This document shows positions 7,069-11,716 of a stretch of DNA of 15,529 nt, piece by piece. The stretch is from NCBI GenBank assembly GCA_002787255.1, contig PCWD01000026.1, forward strand, positions 1 to 15,529. The letters are read 5' to 3'. The notes beneath the pieces are model-generated. The model saw only the letters and a program-made list of their open reading frames with translations, had not been told where the DNA came from and did no database searches. Origin of the DNA: Parcubacteria group bacterium CG11_big_fil_rev_8_21_14_0_20_39_14. Its GTDB lineage: Bacteria; Patescibacteriota; Minisyncoccia; Minisyncoccales; GCA-002787255. Made by a program: the position numbers and the translations under genes. Each line of letters opens with the position of its first letter. The stretch's first letter is position 1.

Positions 7069-7515
7069 ATGGCTGCGCTGGCTGAAAACAAAAGGGCTTA
7101 TTTTGATTACGAAATTTTGGAAACCCTTGAGGCGGGAATTGTTCTTTTGGGCGGAGAGGTAAAGTCAATAAAAACCGGACACATTAGTTTAACCGGCTCT
7201 TTTGTTACGATTAAAAATGAGGAGGTTTTCTTAATCAACGCCGCCATCCCCCCATATCAACCCAAAAACGCTCCGGCTGATTATGAACCGAGAAGGTCGC
7301 GAAAATTACTATTGCGCAGAAAAGAAATTAGCTTCCTGAGCGGAAAAATAAAGCAAAAGGGCTTGACATTAGTGCCTTTAAAAGTTTATACTAAAAAAGG
7401 CAGAATAAAGATTTTATTCGGAATAGCCAAAGGAAAGAAAAAAGTGGATAAAAGAGAGGCAATCAAAAAGAGGGAATTTAAACGAGAAAGAGACAAAATG
7501 CTCAAATGGGGATGA
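7069..7515 (+). CDS. smpB: SsrA-binding protein SmpB
   Basis: Binds the tRNA-like part of tmRNA and brings it to ribosomes stalled on broken mRNA (trans-translation). The protein is 148 residues, normal length. It has the OB-fold core AENKRAYFDYEILETLEAGIVLLGGEVKS, the loop LINAAIPPYQ, and the basic tail KKKVDKREAIKKREFKRERD, which forms a helix in the mRNA channel of the ribosome. The last codons (Trp-Gly-stop) overlap the first eight nucleotides of the tmRNA gene. A near-consensus promoter lies within its coding sequence (7363-7392). No Shine-Dalgarno site precedes the ATG, which follows an AT-rich stretch. Confidence 0.97.
   Translation: MAALAENKRAYFDYEILETLEAGIVLLGGEVKSIKTGHISLTGSFVTIKNEEVFLINAAIPPYQPKNAPADYEPRRSRKLLLRRKEISFLSGKIKQKGLTLVPLKVYTKKGRIKILFGIAKGKKKVDKREAIKKREFKRERDKMLKWG
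7363..7392 (+). promoter_or_regulatory. Promoter inside smpB, probably for ssrA
   Basis: TTGACA (7363-7368), an 18-nt spacer and TATACT (7387-7392) match sigma70 consensus at 6 of 6 and 5 of 6 positions. A start near 7399 would give a 5' leader of about 110 nt before the tmRNA acceptor stem, to be removed by RNase P. Confidence 0.6.
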
Positions 7516-7576
7516 AATAGTTTCGATGAAAAATGGTCTCAAAACAGGCAAGTCAAGGTGTCGGTTCCTTGTAAAA

Positions 7577-7607
7577 CCCCGTTAGAAATTGATTTTTCTA
7601 AACGGGG
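7577..7607 (+). repeat. CCCCGTTAGA palindrome inside tmRNA PK1 loop, copy 3
   Basis: CCCCGTT and AACGGGG plus AGAAA and TTTCT form a 12-bp stem with one bulged A. It lies between the two PK1 strands CCTTG (7571) and CCGACA (7616), where the E. coli tmRNA has only about six nucleotides. The arms match the palindrome at 2715-2740. Confidence 0.75.
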
Positions 7608-7633
7608 TAAAACTGCCGACAAACAAAATAAGC

Positions 7634-7717
7634 GCAAACTTATTTGAAAAAGCCAGGAATCTAGTGTTTGGCTGGGTTCCCGGTCCGCTAGCCATTCCTG
7701 GTCCTGCTTTCGCTTAA
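7634..7717 (+). other. tmRNA proteolysis-tag reading frame
   Basis: The frame begins GCA AAC (Ala-Asn), like the E. coli tag, with TAAGC directly before it in place of E. coli UAGUC. It encodes 27 residues, starting ANLFEKARN and ending PGPAFA before TAA. The stop sits in a GCTTA/TAAGC hairpin (7712-7726), as in helix 5 of other tmRNAs. The middle of the frame is a palindrome: CCAGGAAT (7653-7660) pairs with ATTCCTGG (7694-7701), with an inner CTAG/CTAG pair. The tag is long for the family and ends -AFA instead of the common -LAA. Confidence 0.8.
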
Positions 7718-7892
7718 CGCGTAAGCCATCCGGTTCGTTGACTCTCGATAGACGAAGCCCGGGTGTCATATTATCGAGATGGGTAATTTCTTTGTCTTGG
7801 GAGAAATTACTGAATAAATTACTGAGCTCGGTTGGAAACATTTTTGTCTAATTTTGAGTTTCTAACCAAAAAAATAAATTAGACTATTGCTT

Positions 7893-7958
7893 GCCCCGTT
7901 AGATATTTTATCTAAAAAGGGGCAAAGCCTTGTTGGATAAAGTTATATCTAACGGGGC
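7893..7958 (+). repeat. CCCCGTTAGATAT repeats in the last tmRNA pseudoknot region, copy 4
   Basis: GCCCCGTTAGATAT (7893-7906) is exactly complementary to ATATCTAACGGGGC (7945-7958). In addition TTGCCCC (7891-7897) can pair locally with GGGGCAA (7919-7925), along with TTAGATA/TATCTAA. Two competing folds are therefore possible. The arm sequence is the same as in the copies at 2715 and 7577. Confidence 0.7.
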
Positions 7959-8044
7959 TTGTAGAACTGTTTTGGGAAATTTTTTAGACGCGGGAGCAAA
8001 ACCCGCCATCTCCACCTGATAAAAATCAAAAATTAAAGACCCAG

Positions 8045-8069
8045 CCCCGACTAGCGAAGCTAGACGGGG
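8045..8069. repeat. CCCCG/CGGGG palindrome upstream of infC, copy 5
   Basis: CCCCG-A-CTAGC-GAA-GCTAG-A-CGGGG, followed by TCAAAG. A left flank ATCAAAAATTAAAG resembles that of the copy at 12443. It ends 15 nt before the proposed infC start, so it could influence ribosome access or mark the tmRNA 3' processing boundary. Confidence 0.7.
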
Positions 8070-8084
8070 TCAAAGAGCAAAATT

Positions 8085-8594
8085 ATTAAAAGGTATCGTG
8101 TCAACAATCAAATAAGAGCTCCCCAGGTAAGAGTCGTTGATGAAACCGGAAAAAACCTCGGGATCCTTGAAACATGGAAAGCGTTCCAGCTGGCAAAAGA
8201 ACGTAATTTGGACATAATAGAGATTGTTCCAAAAATCTCTCCGCCGGTCTGCAAGATAATAGACTACGGAAAATTTCTTTACCAAAAAGAAAAAAAAGAG
8301 AGGGCTCAAAAAATAAAAACAAAAAGAGGAAGGTTAAAAAGTATAAGATTCAGAATAAACACCTCTCCCCATGATTTGGAAATTAAAGCTCGCCAGGTAG
8401 AAAAATTTTTTAAAGAAGAAAATAAGGTAAAAATTGAAGTAATTCTTAAGGGAAGAGAGAAAAGTTTAGGAGAATTTGTCAACCAAAAATTTAACGAATT
8501 TCTTGAGCTTATTAAACAAAGGGTTGAATTTAAAATTGAACAGGAGCGAAAAAGGACGCCCCGGGGAATGTTTATGCTTATTACCAAAAAATAG
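8085..8594 (+). CDS. infC: Translation initiation factor IF-3 (AUU start)
   Basis: IF-3 binds the 30S subunit, prevents premature joining of 50S and proofreads the start codon and initiator tRNA. The frame reads KRYRVNNQIRAPQVRVVDETGKNLG at the N-domain, PPVCKIIDYGKFLYQKEKK at the linker, and HDLEIKARQVEKFF and ERTPRGMFMLI-like motifs in the C-domain; about 169 residues, normal length. No ATG, GTG or TTG occurs in frame before the conserved N-terminus, so ATT at 8085 (or the adjacent ATT at 8082) must start it, with AAAGAG 7 nt upstream. In E. coli the infC AUU start underlies autorepression by IF-3. It follows tmRNA with no terminator between. Confidence 0.94.
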   Translation: MKRYRVNNQIRAPQVRVVDETGKNLGILETWKAFQLAKERNLDIIEIVPKISPPVCKIIDYGKFLYQKEKKERAQKIKTKRGRLKSIRFRINTSPHDLEIKARQVEKFFKEENKVKIEVILKGREKSLGEFVNQKFNEFLELIKQRVEFKIEQERKRTPRGMFMLITKK

Positions 8595-8614
8595 GAGCAC
8601 TGCCCCATCAAAAT

Positions 8615-9340
8615 ATGATAAGTTTTTCCAAAACGACAACCTGGCTAATATTATTTCTTATCATCTTTTTCCTCATCGCCGGCTTCTTCACCTATCAATG
8701 GTGGCAGGTAAGGGGAAAGTTGGGAAAGAGGATTGAACAAAATGAGGGTTTAAGAAAGCGGGTAGGGGAATTACAAAAAGAGATTGGGGAGTTAAAGATT
8801 ACTGAAGAAGTTACAGACGAAACCGCTGATTGGAAAACTTATAGAAATGAGAGATACGGATTTGAGATAGATTATCCTGCTACTGCCTGGGAAATAGAAG
8901 AGAAATATTTTATCGGCCTCCTTCGACTAGGGCTCGATATATTAAGCAAAAAAAGTGGGGAATCCTACCTTTCATTTTATATCGATAGCACGACTTGGGT
9001 TATACCTTCCCCTTGTGAGGATTTAACGTGGGAAGAAATTATGGATAAATTTTATCATTGCACGGGAGGGGGGGCATTTATACTATAAGTCCCCAAGAAG
9101 AAATCACCTCAAATTCGGGGGTAGGGGGTTATAAAATAAAGGCAACGGATGCCGCAATGAATATAAGGGGAGAGATGAAAGGAGCGCTATTTCCTATCCA
9201 GGGGGGATTAGAAGTGGAGGGGCGTAAGAATTAAACACGCCTGCGTCATTTTTACGTATTACCTCAAGCCAGAACCCAGTCCGGAAGAAATCGAAATGTT
9301 CAATAAAGTAGTTTCTTCCCTCAGATTTATTGAGAAATAA
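8615..9340 (+). pseudogene. Membrane-anchored PsbP-like/RNERYGFEIDYP protein, two frameshifts
   Basis: An N-terminal membrane anchor (WLILFLIIFFLIAGFF) is followed by a short coiled-coil stretch (RIEQNEGLRKRVGELQKEIGEL) and an extracytoplasmic domain starting WKTYRNERYGFEIDYP, a pattern common in CPR surface proteins. The first frame ends at a TAA at 9086-9088. Translation continues one frame back after the seven-G run 9068-9074 (YTISPQEEITSNSG...), and returns to the first frame near the GGGG at 9216-9219 (GVRIKHACVIFTYYLKPEPSPEEIEMFNKVVSSLRFIEK) to a stop at 9340. The two shifts compensate (-1 then +1). Homopolymer sequencing errors, a decayed gene and phase variation are all possible. Confidence 0.65.
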
Positions 9341-9383
9341 CTTATTTTGAAATCTCAATTTAGAGATATTAAGGTCGGTTTTT

Positions 9384-9411
9384 TTGCCTAAGTTTTAAAA
9401 AACTTAGGCAA
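9384..9411. repeat. Perfect 28-nt palindrome
   Basis: TTGCCTAAGTTTT, two A, then its exact reverse complement: a 13-bp stem. A T-run precedes it on the plus strand and no T-run follows on either strand, so it is not a standard terminator. It separates the frameshifted gene from the next small ORF. Confidence 0.6.
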
Positions 9412-9441
9412 GATAAAAATTAACTAAAAAAGGGGGGGAAT

Positions 9442-9516
9442 ATGAAAAAATTACTAATAATAACAATTTTTATAACAGCAGGGATTTTATTATATGGAGT
9501 TTTATTTATCGTATAA
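9442..9516 (+). CDS. Short signal-peptide-like ORF, possibly 5' part of the next gene
   Basis: MKKLLIITIFITAGILLYG... is 24 residues: a basic start and one hydrophobic helix, as in a signal peptide. It is preceded by a strong G-rich ribosome site (AAGGGGGGGAAT). It stops at TAA 9514. One frame back, an open stretch KAENCIECEGGGLSRG continues to 9665. The following large ORF (9580-10524) is again in the original frame. It may therefore be the start of a secreted protein broken by two compensating frameshifts, as in the gene before. As it stands it is a tiny membrane peptide of unknown role. Confidence 0.35.
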   Translation: MKKLLIITIFITAGILLYGVLFIV

Positions 9517-9579
9517 AAGCCGAGAATTGCATTGAATGTGAAGGAGGGGGTTTAAGCAGGGGGACTCCATTGAAAATTA

Positions 9580-10524
9580 ATGACCCGAGCTCCAGTCTTT
9601 CTCAGCGCTTCATATTTACTCTTCGGGGAGGTTATGCGGCAGCCGGCGTGGGTATGCGCTCTTGAAGTTATCGCCGCTGATACCACCATGGTTTTAGCTG
9701 AAGATGTTCCAATCAAAGATATTCCCAGTACGCCTTACATAATCAAATCAACCGAGACCGAAATAATTCCAGTTATACCAATGAAATCATTTCTGACAAA
9801 GAAAATGCTTATCTTCTGGGGCATTGATTGCCCGGAAGCTTTTGAAAAATTGGGAAGAATTGACGATTTCTCAAAGTTTCAAAAAGAATATCAAACTTTT
9901 GAAAAGAAATTCCCCAAAACCTACTTTAAAAAAGAAAACAGCTTCACCATTTCGGGAATCTTTGAATTGCCGGATAAATATCAAAGAAAAGACCTGGACA
10001 AATCAGCTTTTCTTGAGCTTCAAATTGCCGAGAAATTGGAAAAAGACAAAGTATCTTTCAAAGAAAAAGGAAACCTCTGGCTTTACCAGGAAAAACCCAA
10101 ACAAAACGATAGCTTAAATCAGGGAATAGATATTAAAACAGCAATTATTCACTGGCTGCCAGAGAAAGAATGCAAATTTAAGTGGCTCTGCAAAGATAAA
10201 TTCCAAAAGAACTGGTTCTATATCAGGGGCCAGCTATCTTTAGAGGGAATAGATGTTAACACCCTGCCAAGAAAAACAACCATTGCTTTAGAAATCCCAA
10301 TCACGCCCTATGAAAAAGCCGGAAGTTTATCAGGAAAAGAAACCCTTGAATTCAAAAAACTCAAGCAAATCTGGTTCTATCACTCACCCGCCAAATGGAA
10401 AAACTGGCAGGATGGCCAGTGGAAAAAGTGGGATAATTTCCAGGAACAAGGCGGCTTTAAAAATTCTTATTTCCTGCGAAAATTGAGAGAAACCGCAGCC
10501 GCAATAGGCTTTTATTTTTTCTGA
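9580..10524 (+). CDS. Hypothetical Lys/Trp-rich protein, start uncertain
   Basis: A 314-codon open frame with no recognised domain. From about residue 35 (ADTTMVLAEDVPIKDIPSTPY) it reads like a real protein: mixed beta-type segments such as IKTAIIHWLPEKE and KTTIALEIPITPYEKAG, and a tryptophan-rich tail (IWFYHSPAKWKNWQDGQWKKW). The first 30 or so codons look doubtful, have no ribosome site, and compete with another open frame (KAENCIECEGGG...). The true N-terminus may be the signal peptide at 9442. It lies between infC and rpmI, where these two genes are normally adjacent, and ends 8 nt before rpmI. The function is unknown. Confidence 0.55.
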   Translation: MTRAPVFLSASYLLFGEVMRQPAWVCALEVIAADTTMVLAEDVPIKDIPSTPYIIKSTETEIIPVIPMKSFLTKKMLIFWGIDCPEAFEKLGRIDDFSKFQKEYQTFEKKFPKTYFKKENSFTISGIFELPDKYQRKDLDKSAFLELQIAEKLEKDKVSFKEKGNLWLYQEKPKQNDSLNQGIDIKTAIIHWLPEKECKFKWLCKDKFQKNWFYIRGQLSLEGIDVNTLPRKTTIALEIPITPYEKAGSLSGKETLEFKKLKQIWFYHSPAKWKNWQDGQWKKWDNFQEQGGFKNSYFLRKLRETAAAIGFYFF

Positions 10525-10532
10525 TTATAAAT

Positions 10533-10715
10533 ATGAAAACTCGCAAATCAATTCTCAAACGATTTAAAATCACAAAAACCGGGAAAATCCTGCACCGACC
10601 AATCGGCCAGGACCATTTTCGAGCAAAAAAATCCGGGAAAAAAATAAGACAGACTCGAAAATTGGTTAAATTATCAAAAGCCGACAGTAGAAAAATAAGA
10701 AAGCTATTACACTAA
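10533..10715 (+). CDS. rpmI: 50S ribosomal protein bL35
   Basis: A 60-residue, very basic protein of the large subunit. The family pattern is clear: KTRKSILKRFKITKTGKILH, the HFRAKKSGKKIRQTRKL stretch, and a C-terminal SKADSRKIRKLL. Slightly shorter than the usual 64-66 residues. No Shine-Dalgarno site precedes the ATG, which follows the hypothetical ORF by 8 nt. It is normally the middle gene of infC-rpmI-rplT; here infC lies 1.9 kb upstream. Confidence 0.95.
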   Translation: MKTRKSILKRFKITKTGKILHRPIGQDHFRAKKSGKKIRQTRKLVKLSKADSRKIRKLLH

Positions 10716-10721
10716 TCTTTT

Positions 10722-10795
10722 TGCGAATATTTGCGAATAATTTACGAAATCAAAATTCGCGTAAAGATTCGCATATATTTGCATATTTATTCGCA
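10722..10795 (+). promoter_or_regulatory. Nested hairpin leader of rplT
   Basis: TGCGAATA (10722-10729) pairs with TATTCGCA (10788-10795), whose last base is the A of the rplT ATG. Inside it TGCGAAT plus TTTACG (10732-10746) pairs with CGTAAA plus ATTCGCA (10760-10773). Two TGCGAATA copies and several ATTCGCA copies allow alternative pairings. There is no Shine-Dalgarno site. A regulatory leader for L20, which represses its own operon in other bacteria, is plausible; a simple repeat array is the alternative. Confidence 0.5.
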
Positions 10796-11142
10796 TGGTA
10801 CGGGTTAAACGCGGTAAAATTGCTCATAAGCGCCGAAAACATCTCTTAAAATACGCCAGGGGATTCAAATGGGGGCGCAAAGCTAAATACCGGGCTGCCA
10901 AAGAAGCCCTTTTTCATGCTTGGACCTACAGCTACCGCGATCGAAAAAAGAAAAAGGGAGAATTTCGCAAACTCTGGCAAATTCAAATTAACGCCGCCTG
11001 CCGAAAGCAGGGACTTTCTTATAGTAAATTTATCGCCAGCCTTAAAAATAACAAGATTGAGATTGACAGAAAAATTTTAGCCGGACTGGCTAAAGATTAT
11101 CCGGAAATTTTTGAAAAAATTGTTGAAAAAATTAGAGCTTAA
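10795..11142 (+). CDS. rplT: 50S ribosomal protein bL20
   Basis: A 115-residue basic protein that binds 23S rRNA early in large-subunit assembly and, in other bacteria, represses its own operon. The family signature is complete: VKRGKIAHKRRKHLLKYARGFKWGRKAKYRAAKEA, then YRDRKKKKGEFRKLWQIQINAACRKQGLSYSKFI, and the C-terminal globular part RKILAGLAKDYPEIFEKIVEK. Length is normal. The ATG is embedded in the TATTCGCATGG arm of the leader hairpin, and no Shine-Dalgarno site is visible. The gene is 79 nt after rpmI. Confidence 0.97.
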   Translation: MVRVKRGKIAHKRRKHLLKYARGFKWGRKAKYRAAKEALFHAWTYSYRDRKKKKGEFRKLWQIQINAACRKQGLSYSKFIASLKNNKIEIDRKILAGLAKDYPEIFEKIVEKIRA

Positions 11143-11215
11143 GGGGAGATATAATTTTGGACTATTTAAAAAACCGGATTTAGGAGGCTGTGAAAAACCC
11201 CTGCGCTACGGCTAC

Positions 11216-11248
11216 TTGACAGATATATCACTAATGTATTATCACTAA
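11216..11248 (+). promoter_or_regulatory. Candidate promoter and direct repeat before the orphan gene
   Basis: TTGACA (11216-11221) and TATTAT (11237-11242) are 15 nt apart, a short but usable spacing. Two copies of TATCACTAA (11226-11234 and 11240-11248), 14 nt from start to start, overlap the promoter and could be an operator. A small CACTA/TAGTG hairpin follows. Confidence 0.4.
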
Positions 11249-11304
11249 AATAGTGGGGAATTGGAAAAATCCAAATCCCATTAACAAATAAAAAGGAGGG
11301 CGCA

Positions 11305-11652
11305 ATGGATTTCCGAGCAAGTTTAGTTGATTTAGAAAAGGGACAAGAAATTGATGTATTTGAATTCACTGTTGAAAAAAAAGATGTCCCAGAATCAGAG
11401 AGAAATGATTATATACCACCATCCGTTTTCAAGAAAGGCCTTGATTTGCTTAAGAAACGAGAAATTACAAAAAGTGACAAACGGGTGAAGAGTTATCTAG
11501 ATAAACTTGAAAGGGCAAGCACTTTTGCTAATAAACTACTGGCAAGGGGTGAAAATGCAATTACCGAAGAAGAGTTTCGCGAGGGCGAACGACTATACGA
11601 AGAAGTATATGCTACTGGTGTCAATTTTGATATTGAACCAATGAACCTATAA
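11305..11652 (+). CDS. Hypothetical 115-residue charged protein
   Basis: Not recognised. The protein starts MDFRASLVDLEKGQEIDVFEF, has no membrane segment or signal peptide, and is mostly charged helix (KKGLDLLKKREITKSDKRVKSYLDKLERASTFANKLLARGENAITEEEFREGERLYEEVY). It has a strong GGAGG ribosome site 7 nt before the ATG, unlike the ribosomal genes before it, its own promoter-like sequence with a direct repeat, and a bidirectional terminator after it. It therefore looks like an independent transcription unit placed behind rplT. A small soluble, possibly regulatory or binding protein is the most that can be said. Confidence 0.75.
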   Translation: MDFRASLVDLEKGQEIDVFEFTVEKKDVPESERNDYIPPSVFKKGLDLLKKREITKSDKRVKSYLDKLERASTFANKLLARGENAITEEEFREGERLYEEVYATGVNFDIEPMNL

Positions 11653-11685
11653 GAGAAACAGCATAAATGACCGAATCTCTAAAAA

Positions 11686-11716
11686 GGCTTCAGCTAAAAA
11701 CTGAAGCCCTTTTTAT
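11686..11716. terminator. Bidirectional terminator shared by convergent genes
   Basis: GGCTTCAG (11686-11693) and CTGAAGCC (11701-11708) form a perfect 8-bp stem, followed by CTTTTTATTTTT on the plus strand. On the minus strand the same stem is followed by TTTTT. The stop codon of the Nudix-MGMT gene lies inside it. Confidence 0.9.

Larger units (their letters stand above)
7508..8016 (+). ncRNA. ssrA: Transfer-messenger RNA (tmRNA, ssrA)
   Basis: Acts as tRNA-Ala and then as mRNA to release stalled ribosomes and tag their products. Acceptor strands GGGGATG (7508-7514) and CATCTCC (8007-8013) pair fully with one G-U. They are followed by discriminator A and CC; the terminal A is not encoded. 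The conserved GACGCGGG...CCCGCC T-arm ends the gene. Helix 2 pairs 7537-7547 with 7967-7977. PK1 pairs 7554-7558 with 7567-7571 and 7559-7564 with 7616-7621. A later pseudoknot interleaves 7830-7839/7858-7867 with 7846-7854/7876-7884. The resume codon GCA (7634) follows AATAAGC; the tag frame runs 27 codons to TAA (7715-7717). About 509 nt is long compared with the usual 350-400, because extra hairpins are present. The T-loop AGCAAAA is atypical. Confidence 0.95.

Noticed and set aside
7043..7069. TTGCCC-17 nt-TATATG as smpB promoter
   Set aside because: The -10 would overlap the ATG, so transcripts would start inside the gene.
7539..7841. A 100-codon minus-strand open frame opposite the tmRNA gene
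   Set aside because: It lies wholly antisense to clearly paired tmRNA structure and shows no protein-like features.
8070..8611. Minus-strand open frames opposite infC
   Set aside because: They overlap strongly conserved IF-3 coding sequence and are shadows of it.
8920..8942. CTTCGACTAGGGCTCGA as a decayed copy of the GAGCTTGCCGAAGG palindrome
   Set aside because: The match is too short and the reading frame there agrees with an ordinary protein stretch.
9384..9411. Perfect palindrome as a terminator of the frameshifted gene
   Set aside because: No T-run follows on either strand; the T-run comes before the stem on the plus strand.
11185..11222. Possible leader peptide (GTG after AGGAGG, about nine codons)
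   Set aside because: The ribosome site is only two nucleotides from the GTG, and there is no attenuator-like structure with a U-run after it.
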